From: Cercis canadensis
Lineage: Eukaryota > Streptophyta > Magnoliopsida > Fabales > Fabaceae
DNA: 64,000 nucleotides
Direction: 5' to 3'
NCBI GenBank assembly: GCA_003255065.1
Contig: QAOA01005271.1
Coordinates: 186,001 to 250,000 of the forward strand
Part shown: positions 36,671 to 49,498 of the stretch, piece after piece
Layout: each line of letters opens with the position of its first letter
How positions within the stretch are numbered: position 1 is the stretch's first letter
Made by a program: the position numbers and the translations under genes
Notes under the pieces: model-generated
Database searches by the model: none
What the model saw: the letters and a program-made list of their open reading frames with translations, nothing else
Told to the model about the DNA's origin: nothing

Positions 36671-39555
36671 GAACTATTCATTATGTTCTCCTTTTGGATG
36701 TGCAATGGAGTTTTGTGATGAGAACCACCTTAATATCAGGTGGTCTTTCTGGCTTTCTCATCAGGAATAATACATCCCTCGTTAGAAAAATATTTCCTTT
36801 TTCCCTTTTGGGTTTAAATTTTCAAGAGAGAAGGCATCGCTGCCTGAAATTGCCTTAATTAGTGTGTGTGTGTGTTAGGGGCAGGGGTGTTGAGCAAAAC
36901 TCTGTTTTTCTTGTCAGTAAATTGATCTATCACTTGCTTCTTAGGGAGATTTAGACTCATTTTCAAATTGATGAAAGTGAGGAGGGATTTTTTTGTTTTT
37001 GTGGGGGGGGGGGGCGGTGTTGACACAAGGAACGCATGCGTTTTGTGGTTGTATACCTGTGCAAAAATACACATTCTGCAGAATGATGTGCAATGTTGAC
37101 ACCTAAGAATTCTAATACTTGATTTACTATCTGTTAATCCAAGTTTTAAGTTCCCTTCGCACATGATTTCTTGAGGTTGTGGGACATTTTTATGTGATGA
37201 AAGAATAAAAAAGTAAATCATGCTTTTTATTATTTGTATTCACTTTACTTACACAAAATTATGAAAAAGGCTTCTGACTGATCCTAGGAGGCATCCCCTC
37301 ACCCATCAACCCAGGAAATGCAAAAAATAAGTGGACTGCAGATAAATTTTATCCAGTGTTGTCTGTGTTTGTATGTCAAAATATTTTCCTGAGGTTACAA
37401 CGAAGGAAAGTTATGAAGTAAGAAGATATGGAGTGATAGATTTCTTATTAATTTGTTGGGAGTGATGAAGTAAGGAGATATGTAGTGATAGGTTTTCTTA
37501 CTAATTTGTTAAGTTGGTTTTTGATTTTGCATTTACATACCTATCACTGATTTTAGTTATCCAAAGCCTTTACAATCCTTGAAATAACAAAGGATTTGTT
37601 TTTTGTTTTTGAATTCACATAAATTTAGATACGTGAATATAATGTATTCTAATATTATATATGTACTCATTTTTTTTATAACCCAAATATAAAAGAACAT
37701 CGTCAGTCTTTTTTTTTTTTTTTTGTGAGGTCAAAGAACATTATAATTAGCATGACATATTATTCAGCAGAGAAAGTGTAAATTTTAAGTGTCCAAATAA
37801 AATTACTATCTTTAACAAGAGGGAAGAATTATTAAGTGAATCTCTTAAAATATTGGTAACATGGGTAATGTCGTATCTGTGGCCGACACATAATTTTGTA
37901 TTAATATACGTATAATTTGCTTGTTTGTTTTATAGCCATAGATAGATGGAGTATGATCCTAGGCACGTGCACATGCAACTAAGAATTTAATAAAAAATTG
38001 CATTAATTTTGTCACAACTTCAAATCACCGACTCTCATACTTGTTTGATGTGACCATCAAAGTCAGATGCTTGCTGCTTTCCTTGTAGCAAAGGATTGGA
38101 AGAAGAAAGCCTTCAATTCAATAGTCCCCACCGCTTCGCCTCTCATTCAAAAGTACAAAAAATGAACTTTCCACTCATGAGATTGACCAATAATTCTTCT
38201 ACGAATGATGTAGATAAAGTGATACACCATTATTTTTTAAGAATTTAAGCAATAGTTATCAACCACTCCAAAACTCTTGTTTTGTACAAAGTTCATGATT
38301 GATTTTTATGGCGGCGTTTGTCAAACTCAAAACTTTAGAAAACCTTTGTACAGCTTTTTTGGTGTGATCGAGTTTTATTTGTACTTCCCTATTTTTGGTT
38401 AAATCTGTGTGTTTTTTTTTTTTTCTCTCATAGTTCTCTTACTATTTGAATAAAACGTTTTCTTAAATATGTTACCCTCCTTGGTCTCTTTATATTCTAA
38501 TTTCGGTTATGTTTATGATTTTAAAATTTTAAAATAATTTATTAATGATATTTGATATTTGAAAAAACTATAAGTATTGAAACTAGTTTAAGTTAATACG
38601 AATTCACAAAGCATCAGACCCAGTTCAATGGCTTTACAAAATAAATATGACCATAAATGTGAATTTTATTAACATGTTAACATAAATATATAAAATTAGC
38701 TTATTATATCTAAAAAAAAAATTATATCTTGCTTATAGTTTCTAAAAGATAAAATGAAAATACAGTTACAATAAATTTTCCAAATTTGTAATAAACAACC
38801 ATAAACTCTGCTACACTTATAATTTATTTCATGTGACTTGTTGTCTCTAATGCCAAAACTAATATTTTATGAGGTTTATTTCCTGTCGCTTTGTAACTAT
38901 TAATGTCAATAAAAAATAATAATAATCTTGTGATAGAGGTAGTCTTACGGTACCCAACTATAGTCTTAGCTCTTTCTCAGCTGCTCTAGAGGGTTTTACC
39001 ATCTTTAAATACTCAATTGCTTAGTAAATATGTCCGTATATAATGTGCAATTTATCGAAGTACCTAATTTTTTTTTTCTTTTTTTTAGATTATATATTTT
39101 TTTTCTCTTCTTATTTTTGAATTTTGAAAAGAAAAGAAAAGAAAAGAAAATTAGGGACAAAATAAATTTGTGTGTGAATATCCGTTCTCCTCTATCACGT
39201 GGAACTCCCGTGCTCTCTCACTCTCTCCTCTCTTATTGAACTTTATCAAATTGACAAAAGGCCAAGGGCGAAGGCAATTGGTAGTTGAAGCTTTAAAACT
39301 GCAACAATAAAGCACAACTGAACCACCTTTCCTTTTCCGCGTCACTTGTGCCAGAAGGAAGCTGGAGGTAAACAAGGCAAGTGAAAATTTTACCCCAATC
39401 AAGAAGGGGGGAAAAAGAAAAAGGTAAAAGGAAAATTAAGACACTTCAATAACATAAAATCCAGAACCCAGAAAGTGGTAACTCTAGCTCATTTTTATAC
39501 CATATGAAGAGAGAGGGAAGGAAAAAAAAAAAAAAAACACCGACATAGTGACACG
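36671..39555. other. Intergenic, no gene recognised
   Basis: Contains the RHIP1 3' region, a poly-G run near 37003-37014, T-rich runs and a (GAAAA)n microsatellite at about 39124-39150. Short open frames such as 36859-37221 (minus) are low-complexity. Nothing codes for a recognisable product. Confidence 0.5.
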
Positions 39556-40402
39556 TCAGCAAACTTTGAAGTCTTGCTGGTGATGGTAGCATTGTTCTTG
39601 TTGCTGCTGTTGCTGCATAAGCTCTTTCTGGCGACGGAGCTCCATGACCTTGCGGTGCGAGTTCGAGTGCTGAGTCAACACGAAAGTCGGGCTTGATGCG
39701 GGTCGGTATTCGGGTACGAGTCGACCCGATTTGTACCTCACGCCGCACGCGTTGCATAGCGTCTTGGGTCCCAGTGGTCCCGTCCGCCATTGCGGTGTTT
39801 TCTCTGATGCGCAATGGGTGCATCTGCGCACCCCTCCCTCTCCCGTCGTCACCGGTGACCCTCCGTTTTGCTCCCTTGTGGGTTTCGACGGGGACGAAAC
39901 TGGCGCTTTCGAGCGTTTGCTGCGAGCCTTGCTAGGAAACGACGTGTCGGATTGGAGACCAGCGAAGACGAGTGTCTCATTCGCCGGGAAATCGTGGAAG
40001 CTGTCGTCTACGAACCGGGAGAGCCATTCAAGCTCGGCTGCGTCATCACTCTGTCACCATCGAAGAAACAAAAATCAAAATCAAAGTGAAAGAAAGAAAA
40101 CCCAGAAAAGACAAAACCAAATTGGGGGCACTGATCAGGCTTACAGGGACGCAGAGGCCGGTGGTGAAGTCGGTGGATGAGGGGACGCAAGGGAAATTGT
40201 CTATCAAGGGTTGCGAGGGTGAGTATTGGTTATACTGGGTAAATGGGTTTTGCGGAGGAGGAAGGTGGTGGTTGTAGTGGTGGGAGCCGGTGGAGGAAGA
40301 GGAGGAGGAGGTGGTGGTGGCGGCGAGATCGTCGTTGGAGAAATCGAGAAGGTCATCAATGCGGAAGCAGTCTGGGGTAGAAAGTGAACCGTACATGTCC
40401 AT
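39556..40402 (-). CDS. GATA zinc-finger transcription factor, subfamily A (GATA2/4-like)
   Basis: Two exons: 40145-40402 and 39556-40050, split by a 94 bp intron; 251 codons, 250 residues plus TGA. The N-terminus is short and acidic, followed by Ser, His and Pro runs. Exon 2 opens with the subfamily A motif [13 protein letters not shown] (residues 92-104), then a basic patch (KARSKRSK, 127-134) that may be a nuclear signal. The DNA-binding finger is C163-X2-C166-X18-C185-X2-C188 ([16 protein letters not shown]...LCNACG), the C-X2-C-X18-C-X2-C form of plant GATA factors, followed by the conserved [19 protein letters not shown] and [12 protein letters not shown]. The tail is Gln-rich. Subfamily A members bind WGATAR sites and act in light, brassinosteroid and cell-elongation programmes; this specific role is inferred. 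The upstream region is GA/CT-rich with a TATA-like TATATCAA on the minus strand near 40565. Intact. Confidence 0.95.
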
Positions 40403-40695
40403 TTCCTCTCACAGAGAGAGAGAGAAACTGAGACTTTGCAAGTACAGGATTGGGGGTTGGCGTTTTGGGTGTGTGGGTCTCTTTGCTCTCTGGCTCTCAG
40501 CTCCCTAAAGCTCTGAGCTGAAGAGAGAGAGGGTTGAGGGAAGAGGGAAGAAGGGGATTGATATATTGATGGGAAGAGGGGGCAGAGGAACGTGCATGCA
40601 GTGAGAGGAGAGAGAAGAGAGTGAGGGCTTCATTTCTCTCTCTTCCATCTTCCCCCTTCGGATAATAATGTGTGAATGGACACTGTGCATGCTAT

Positions 40696-40815
40696 TGTAA
40701 GCAAATTGGCTATTTGTACAGTTAGGTGAGATTTTTTTTTTATGAGAATACAAACTGTAAGCAAATTGGCTATTTGTACAGTTAGGTGAGATTTTTTTTT
40801 TATGAGAATACAAAC
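40696..40815. repeat. 60 bp tandem duplication upstream of the GATA gene
   Basis: Two perfect or near-perfect copies of a 60 bp unit (TGTAAGCAAATTGGCTATTT, then GTACAGTTAGGTGAG, a T run and ATGAGAATACAAAC): 40696-40755 and 40756-40815. They lie about 300-400 bp upstream of the GATA start. Not marked by any N, so a genuine tandem duplication is plausible, and each copy would duplicate any binding site within it. Confidence 0.9.
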
Positions 40816-42274
40816 TCAGACTTTTTTTTTTTTGTAAGTCAGAACTAGGCTGGATTTCAAACTTTTGAATGGAGTTAGACTTATTAAATTTGGGGTGAGT
40901 CATATCTGTTTTAGGAATTTTATTGTCAAAGCACTCACATATGTAACTTTATGTGATAAAACATTTTGATGCTCTCATTTTATTAAAGAGTAGTTTCAAA
41001 TACAAAATTATCTTCTTGTGAGGAGAGCCTTATGATCAATTGATCTACAACTCAATTGCCATACAAACTGAGACTTTATTCATGCATCAACGTGCTATCT
41101 AGCAACTAGGATATTATTTTCTATTCACCATAACAACTTATATCATGCTTTATTTTCATATATGAAAACATCTTATTTGTTAAACTTTGCATTATTGTGA
41201 TATAATATTCTTCTATTTTTTGACTTGTTATTTCATTTTATCTTGTTGACATATTATGGTATTTTATTTTCAGAGGAAGAGGATATATCCTTCTTTTAGT
41301 TACATAACAATATGAAAGATTAAATTCTTAATTTTCTTATTATAAATTATCTAAATTTCTTACCACTAGACTTCTAATAACTTGTTTAAATTCTTTTTGT
41401 TAGGTATAACATTATAGAATATAGAGAGCTTCTAATTAAGCTACTTCACATGAATTTTTTTTTTTTCATCTTTTTAAATTTGGAATGATGTTGACATATA
41501 GACATGAAACACAATAATATTTTATTGTGTTGAGAAAAAGAAAAGCCAACATAATTCTAATTTGAAATTAGATAAAAATTCATGTGAAATATCTTGGAAG
41601 CTCCAAACATTATATTTCTAAACGATGGATTACTAAAGGCAATAAATGGAAATTTTATTAGGTTAACTAAATAGGTCAATGAAGGTGGGACTTTGTAGAC
41701 TTGAGAATTGAACCTATATTTAGTATAGTAATTGCTTATTTTCCTAGTGTTGAACCCATTAAAGTAAATATGCTAAGTGGCTCGACAGAAAAATAGTAAT
41801 TCTCCCAACTATAGAGTGATACCTAAGTTAAACTCTATATGCACATTGGGTACCCAAGTCTTGAGTATTAGAAGAAATCAATACTAACTAAATTTTTTAA
41901 TTCATGAGGATCAAAATGAGACAAAAGAATCACATGCTTGAGTTATGTAATGATAGTCTTTATAAAGATAATGCTCCCCCTTAATCTCTCCACGTGCAGA
42001 TGAAGAGGCTTCTACTGCGTGTATATATATATATATAATCATACAGGGTTCTTTATCATATAAAAATAAAGGTATGATATTTATTTCTCGATTCATAAAA
42101 CATATTTTGGTTAATTACACGCAACAAAAAATACTTTATTTTCATGTTAATTATATGCCCAATGATTTCATATTGTAATGAAATTTTAATATGAATCTCC
42201 AAATACATGAACTTATAACTATTTGATGAATGTACTTTTAGTTTATATTTATTTGACCAAATAGTTTATAGTTA

Positions 42275-42350
42275 AGTAGTATTGAGATCGTCTTCAGAAC
42301 TTATGAGTTATGTATTTTAATTTAGAATTGTAGCCAAAAGTACCAAAAGA
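42275..42350 (+). mobile_element. Diverged SINE-like relic, copy A
   Basis: Matches 46340-46420 over about 75 bp with scattered substitutions: AGTAGTATTGAGATCGTC.TCAG, TTATG.GTT, then AGAATTGTAGCCAAAAGTA. This copy has lost the B-box-like bases. Confidence 0.35.
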
Positions 42351-43921
42351 GTTTATATTCATTTGACTATCTATATATATTTATTAAATAAAACTTTGGA
42401 TCTCTTCAAATTTTGAAAAGTTTCGGTTTATTCTAATTTTGGTGTTTGCACCTAGCTTGTTTAATTCAACGATAGATAGTGAAAAGCTTAATAAAAATTT
42501 TCAAGAAAATTTTGATTTTTACATTATAACAAGCTAAAGCTTTAACTTCCAGTAGAATGTAGCGCCAAATCAAATAGGCACATAGAAATTTTGAAGCGTA
42601 ACAAAATTATTTAAATCCTACTCATAACAATTAACCTTTAATATTAGCAAAAAAGGCTATTCTTGATATTTTAAATAGTAAAAACAGAAAATACCTAAAA
42701 TTGAGAGTTTGGAGTGGAATAATTTTTTGTTGGTATTATTATAAATATCTAAAAAAATTAAGTCACTTAATATATACCAAAATAGTTAGTTTTTTATAAA
42801 ATAAATAAATAGAGAAATATAATATGCATACCAAAGAATATATTAAGATATTAATAATTTTCTTTGACCTTATAAAACTCAATTTTTTTTAATAATTTAG
42901 AGATGTGACTCATATTAAATGACTTAATTTTTTAAAATATCTATAATAATACTAAAATTAAAAATTTGTTCTATCCCAAATTCTCAATAATTTTTTTTTT
43001 TTTGTTGGTTTATCCCTAAAGAGAACTTGGGTAACTTAAAATCTCGTAACCATTCACTTTTTGGACTTAAATGGACAAATAAATACACTTTTTTCTTATA
43101 AATAATAATTTGAATAAATGGGAAAAAAAACAAACAAAATTTTGTTAAAGAATAGAGTATCCACATGAAAATGGACGGGTTTTTGGGGGAATCTGTTTGT
43201 TTGGTTTGGTTTCTTATTACTAAAATAATAGGTATTACTATCTGAAAGACGAGTTCTGACGCCACCACAAGCGGCGGAGCCCACAGAGACAGAAACCGCA
43301 ATACTCATATTCACTCTGACTCTGAAGCCATAGTATTAGTAGCACCGACAACCTTCCAGCTGTCTCAGCTCTCTCTCTCTCTTCGATGCTAATTGCTGAA
43401 CAAAAAGGATAAAAACGATTAGGTCATCACTCATAAATCATGATAACGAGAGGGCACGTGTTGAACCTAGAAGCTACGTGCATGGGTCCCGCCCTGATTG
43501 TGAGGGTGGCTTTTTTCTTAAACAAGAAAAACCTTATTTCAGACGATTTTATTTTCTTGAAATAGTTCTTAACGTACATTGTCCTTTTTAGAGTACGGTT
43601 CTTAAATTTTTGATTGATTGATTGATTTGACTTCTTATATACTTTTGTTTTTTTGATGTTCTATATTAATTCATACCTAATGAGCATTGAGTAGCTGAGT
43701 TTTTGAAAAAGATTTTTATAAAATAATTTTGAGTAATCATTATAATTTCATCCAACCATCATTTACTCAAGCCTAGATTTACAAGAGATTAATTGTAGCA
43801 TTACCATAACTTTTTTTTGTACATGAAAAAAAAAAAGCATAAACTTCATGTCCATTAGAGTGATTGATGATAAAATTAAGGAAAAATAATGAACAATGTT
43901 ATTATTTTTGAGTTTTCTAAT

Positions 43922-43925
<4 letters not shown>

Positions 43926-43957
<32 letters not shown>
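43926..43957. repeat. (TA)n microsatellite
   Basis: About 16 uninterrupted TA dinucleotides in intergenic DNA. Confidence 0.95.
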
Positions 43958-43959
<2 letters not shown>

Positions 43960-46339
43960 CATGAATTAATAAAAATTCTATAATGAAATAAATGTTTACC
44001 ATAAAGTGCATTAAAATTGAATTATTGGATGAAGTTTTGTATTACCTATTTTCATGTGTTGCTACAAGTTCTATTGTTGTATAAGGAAAGGTCTACTAGC
44101 TAGACTTTGAAGAAAAAATATTATGATCACGACACTTCAATCTAAATGAAACTAGTTTTATATATAGTTGTACAAATTCTATTATGTGTAGGATTAATAT
44201 TATAAAACTTTTGCAAGTAAAGGTATTCTTTTATATACAAAAATCAATATTTTATTGACGGATATATCATATATGGATCCAAGACAATGACACATGCTAG
44301 ATAATTATTATAGGACTGCATAGATAATATATATGTTATTATTTTTTCTTTTACCCATAAGATATCGTGATATATTGGATGCATAGTTATTAAATTTGGT
44401 CCATACATTGACCCAATATTGTGCTTAAGTCAATCAACGTATATTATATATATATATATATGCTTGGATGCTTATGTTTCAAACGTTCACATCATAGGAA
44501 TAAAGCATATGCAAAAGATAAACATTTTTACATGGATTTAATTTTATCCACTAATAGTATAAAATAATTTTACATAGTCACTCACTCGCATGATGCAATA
44601 TAAAAAAAAAAATTTGTTAAATTTATTTACTGTTAGTAAAGGATTTTAGCTAATTTAATAATGTGGTAACATATTATTGGATGATAGTGCAAAATAACAT
44701 TCTTTTCATCCTTCTAAGAGCACAAAAAAATGGAGTTTACATAAGCATGTTTAGAAACTCACCGTATCAATTCATGAAATCTAAGAGCCTGTTTGGAAAC
44801 TCAATTAAACGTTGAAGAAAAAAAAAATTCAACATAAAATATTTTAGTATTTTTTTGACAAATCCTTAACAGCCACCCAGCTATATTATATTGCTTATAA
44901 TACTAGCTCTTCACACACAACTAATTCGAAGGTCACATTTTTTACCCTATTGTTGTTGTCAGAGTTAGGGTGAGATCGACAACCTAAGAGAGAAAGACAG
45001 TAAGGAGAAGGTTGGAGTCGGAGTTCCAACACCACCTTTGACACTCAAGTTAACTTGGCCTTGAAGGAGAAAGTGAGAGGAACTAAGAGAGAGAGTGAGT
45101 TCAAAATTGAGATAGAATTCATCTAGAGTTGAGTTAGAGAGGGAGAATGTATATCTTAACTCTTAAGTAAGAACATTTTGATCCTTTTATTGTAACAAAG
45201 GGTAAATGGTTTATTAGGTATTATCACCTACCATTAGTGTAGAACTTGGGAGTCCATAGGAAGATGATTCTGTATACTATTGCATCCATAATAAAATAAT
45301 TTACTATTAATATGAATATATAATAACATTCGTGTTCCTCAATTTGGTTCCTATTTTAAGAAACAATGGCACGTGAAATAAATTTTTTGTTATGATCTCC
45401 TTCATTTTTTTAAAAGAAAAAAACAGTATAGCTGGGAATTTGGTATATATTCACATGCAATCCCATCTAAAATCCCTTCATTGGTGGATTATAATCAGCA
45501 AAGTGTAGTGAGAACCAAAGTTTGTGAATACTTTAGAAACTTGGGATTCTTGAAGCACATGATAATGAGGAATGGTGATCCCAAAGCAATGGGATTGCAC
45601 GTGCGTTGTCACATGCGTTCATTAAACGTGATTATTAATATCCTTCAATGAATGTATTCCACACATACGGGGTGCTGTACAAACTACCCTTTCTATTTCT
45701 TCTAGGTTCATGCTTATGACTACAGAAAGTAAATAAAAACTACACATAAAAAATTACTAAGCAATAAATTAAAAAAAATAAAAATGGCAAAGTATATAGT
45801 CTATCATATGCAACACACTTTATTGGGTTGCCAATAGCCACTTGCATAAAATAAAGAGCGTGGCCATGAAAATCTACAAAATCGTACATGTTCAATCATG
45901 GTATCACAACTAAAATTATCACATCATCCTTCTCCTCACCTTGGGACAGCTACACCAAGCTCTAGCAAAACAAACGGAAAGCTTTCAGAAATTAACTATC
46001 ATAATCTCAAAGAGCACAATTAATACAGACCTTGAAAACATCTTATCTCAGAGTATTTTGCAATGAACTTATACGCATTGATGGCTTTTTTCCTAATAAC
46101 ACACTCCACCACCAAAGTGAGCATCCATATCTCTATTTGTCAGAAAATCTCATTCTTCTCCTCTTACAATAATGATTTGAATATTTTTAATCAACTACTC
46201 ATAGAGTACGTTTCATTCTAAGATGCTACATCCCCACTCTTTGCTATTAAAAGAACTCATTCAATTGATCTTGCCAACTTGCCTTGAAAGGTTATAGTTA
46301 AATACATATGACTTGACTTCACTTACCAAACGGCTTGTA

Positions 46340-46420
46340 ACCGAGTGGTACTAAGGTCGTCCTCAGGGTTTATGGGTTCCGTGTTGAATCCAGAATTGCA
46401 GCCAAAAGTATCCAAAAAAT
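46340..46420 (+). mobile_element. SINE-like relic, copy B
   Basis: The plus strand reads TAACCGAGTGGTACTAAGG, resembling a tRNA-type A box, followed about 30 bp later by GTGTTGAATCC, resembling a B box, then AGAATTGCAGCCAAAAGTA. The spacing and order fit a tRNA-derived SINE; the 3' tail is not defined. Confidence 0.4.
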
Positions 46421-46799
46421 ACACATGACTTGAGCAATGGTATGAGTCCTACGTATCTAATAGTTCTACCAGTTGCTTACTAATACTAACATCAAGTTCA
46501 TAATAAGTTTTAAGATTAGTTCGTTGCAAAATATAGTTTAAATAATAAGCATGGTTGTGCAATTCCATGCCAGATGCTCAAGAGTTTTGTAGACTGATGC
46601 AAATGGAACATTCTCATTAATTTTGCAAACAATCTAAATCATTTAGTTCATATATTACTTAATTAGTATATAAGTTATAGTCATATGCTTTAAAATAGAT
46701 TAAAGATATCAGCATGTTGCCACCAACACCCCACGATTAGACACATATAGCAGAATACCTATGACATACCCACCTTCAAAAATAAACTGCATGAAGCAA

Positions 46800-47162
46800 A
46801 ATAGTTCACGTATCATCATATCCATCTGGGAAAATAACAATTTTGTCACCACGACGGAAAAGTGGAACATAATGGGATTAGTACACACACAAGAAAATCC
46901 AAGTCTTTTCAGAATAGTTCACGTATTAAATTGCATGTGTACAAAAGGGCAGAGGCATAGTAAATAATCTACAGAAATCANAATAGTTCACGTATCATCA
47001 TATCCATCTCGGAAAATAACAATTTTGTCACCACGACGGAAAAGTGGGACATAATGGGATTAGTACACACACAAGAAAATCCAAGTCTTTTCAGAATAGT
47101 TCACGTATTAAATTGCATGTGTACAAAAGGGCAGAGGCATAGTAAATAATCTACAGAAATCA
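46800..47162. repeat. 181 bp tandem duplication separated by one N
   Basis: 46800-46980 and 46982-47162 are each 181 bp and differ at about two positions (CTGGG versus CTCGG; GTGGAACAT versus GTGGGACAT). The single N at 46981 sits exactly between them. This is the pattern expected of two overlapping contig ends joined without merging. Confidence 0.9.
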
Positions 47163-48731
47163 GTAAATGTTAAACCAAGAAACTATAACACAGAGATAAT
47201 GTATGGAAAAAGAATAAAAAAAATATATTATTTTTACCATATTTTCTTTTGTTGCCCGAAGGCAGACAGGGCTTACTTATGTACATAACAGTATCATAAA
47301 TTTCATTTAAAAATGAAAAGTATATCTGTATATGTAATAGATTTAATCATAAATTGTAGCTCTCTACAAGATAATGCATACACAAGAGTTATGGCTCCCA
47401 ACATTCTGCGAACCCAATTATTCTAGACTCCTTGGTATTATTTGATTTTACATTTAGCATAACTTATACCATTTCTTCTTTTCAGTAATGAGTGGTTTGA
47501 AGACAGATAGAACCTCTGATGGTCTGTCTACATATGAAATAAGAGACAGTTGCAATAATGGCTTTGGGCACCCTACCTCCCAAGAAGATTACTTTATCAG
47601 TGACAGCTCCAACTAAAATTGGGGAAACAAGAGAAGAATCAAATTGTAGGAAGAATGCCTTAGCACAAAAACAAAATTCACTATCTGATAGAGTCACATT
47701 CTTCTTTTCAAAATTTATAGTGACTATTTTTCATTGGTGTTTATAAGGCTTTCCTAATGAAATATCTAAGCAGAACACTTCAAAGTATCTGTTCTACTTA
47801 AAGATTGTCAATGCCATTAGAGATTGTATTGACAAAAGAATGAAGCTTTCAGTGCTGAATTTTTTTAGTTCCCTAAAATCAGAATTCCAGCTGCTTACCT
47901 ATAAAATTAATAGTGTCACAAATATCATTCAAGAATGAAAAATTATATTGTGCTAGATTCAGATGAAGACATGTTTCCTCCACTAATAGGGCACTTCGTG
48001 TGATCCACTCCTCTTCTTATATTCCTAAAACTCTGACTTTGCTCAATGTAGGACTCAAGAGCTCCTCTGGTGGGAATCTGCGAGGATAATATGTGGCTTG
48101 ACATTTCCAAGGGTTTCACCAAGATTTTTTCTGAATTTGGTCCTTGGACTACACGAGTTTGTAAATTTTTCCTTCTAAAGACAGCCTCACATGAGACAGT
48201 GCATCTCAACCTTATATCCTTAGCACTCTTTTGGCATTACTCAATATCCCCTTTATTATGGAACCTTGGTCTCCTCCTATGGTACCCAGACATATAAAGG
48301 ACATTGGTAGGTTGAATCACTAGGAAGATGGAATAGAATACAGAAGATCAAAGATTGAATTATAATTACTTTTAGGTATAAGCAAGAGTAGTCAAAGAAG
48401 GACATTTATCCAAAAATAAATAAATAATCCAGCGAAGAAATTTTACTCTCTTCAAGCATCTGGTATATCAAGATAAAAGGAATTGAGGCTAAACTCATAA
48501 CACATGCATTTCCCAACTCATCCAAAAAGTACCATCAGTTTTTTTTTCTTCAGTTGCATGCAAAGCTACGCACATTGTTGGGAGTAAATATTAGGCCTTT
48601 TTGAAACCCCATTAACAAAAAAATTACATTTTTCTGTTCAGTTTTACTTTTTATTTTCCCTTGAACTAGTTGAACAGGCATCAAAGAGAAAATGAAGGAA
48701 AAAATACTCACAATTGAAAGAAACAAAGACT

Positions 48732-49498
48732 TTAGGGTCCAAGAGAGTTGCAGCAGAGGGTACCCTGTAAAAGAGCTCGATAGCTCCTGGAATCTAGGCT
48801 AAGATTTGATATCATTCTCGCGGTGGCCACAGCACTATGTAAAGGCATAAGAGACTGCACACATCCTAGCTTGTATGCCGAAGTTCTGTTAAAGAAAACA
48901 ATTTGACATATTAGTAAAAAACACACCCCAAATTTCAGAAGTTCTTTTATAAAAGAAATGCATAAAATGCATGCTGATGAACATGTACAAATAAAACTAA
49001 GAACTATATACACATAAATAACAGTAAAATTCTCTGAGTAAGCACACACTCAACTAAACATTACCATTTCCAGCCGAAGTAAAGAAACAAAACAATGGCC
49101 AAAAAGTTCATTCGTTAGACAACATTGATGTTCAATTTACAAATGTTTGACAGTGAAGCAAACAAACATATAAATAACTATATGTAGAAAATCGTGAGGG
49201 AAAATAGAAGCACAGAAATAAAAAATGTTCGACAATATTAAAAAAAGTAAGTTTTTCACTTCACTCCGACTAAGCAATACAACATAAATTGAAATTTCGG
49301 AAATTTATTGGTCTGAAGGGCTTGCCTGATAAACGATGGGAATCGACGGGAAGTGCTGCAAGAGTTTGATAAATGTTGAGACGACACTGTTGCAGAGGAG
49401 TTCAGAAGAGGAGAATGGTTTCTTTGTCTAATAACTGATTTCAACGAAGACACTGTAGACTTGCAGATTAAACGACGAGTGCAATGCGAAGACGCCAT
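48732..49498 (-). CDS. NFD6 / NOXY2-like small mitochondrial protein, two exons
   Basis: Exons 49326-49498 and 48732-48885 join in phase 2 into 109 codons (108 residues plus TAA). The N-terminus (MASSHCTRRLICKSTVSSLK) is basic, Ser-rich and acid-free, as a mitochondrial presequence should be. The second exon carries the family signature YKLGCVQSLMPLHSAVATAR and ends in GTLCCNSLGP, as in plant NUCLEAR FUSION DEFECTIVE 6 and NONRESPONDING TO OXYLIPINS 2. Arabidopsis relatives are mitochondrial; nfd6 mutants fail in female gametophyte nuclear fusion, while noxy2 mutants are insensitive to 9-hydroxy oxylipins. Which of the two is closer cannot be told here. The intron (48886-49325) starts with GC, not GT (ATCAG|GCAAGC), and ends in AACAG. 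I start at MASSH because it fits the presequence and is the first ATG. Three TGGGCC elements lie upstream. Confidence 0.85.

Larger units (their letters stand above)
40403..48731. other. Long AT-rich intergenic region (about 8.3 kb)
   Basis: The first ~250 bp is the CT-rich promoter and leader of the GATA gene. The rest is mostly AT-rich with (TA)n microsatellites (42019-42037, 43926-43957, 44446-44460), a diverged SINE-like pair (42275-42350 and 46340-46420), a possible orphan exon near 43240-43330, and a split duplication at 46800-47162. Minus-strand frames at 47482-47697 and 47943-48209 are open but match nothing I know and have no clear splice partners. No confident gene. Confidence 0.5.

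Noticed and set aside
39731-40277. Plus-strand open frames of 149 and 101 codons opposite the GATA gene
   Set aside because: They lie antisense to a well-supported GATA factor in its GC-rich coding part, where shadow frames are expected, and have no recognisable domain.
47482-48209. Minus-strand frames of 71 and 88 codons downstream of the NFD6-like gene as extra exons
   Set aside because: The NFD6-like frame ends cleanly at a TAA with the family's usual C-terminus, and these frames show no known motif or phase-consistent splice sites to it.
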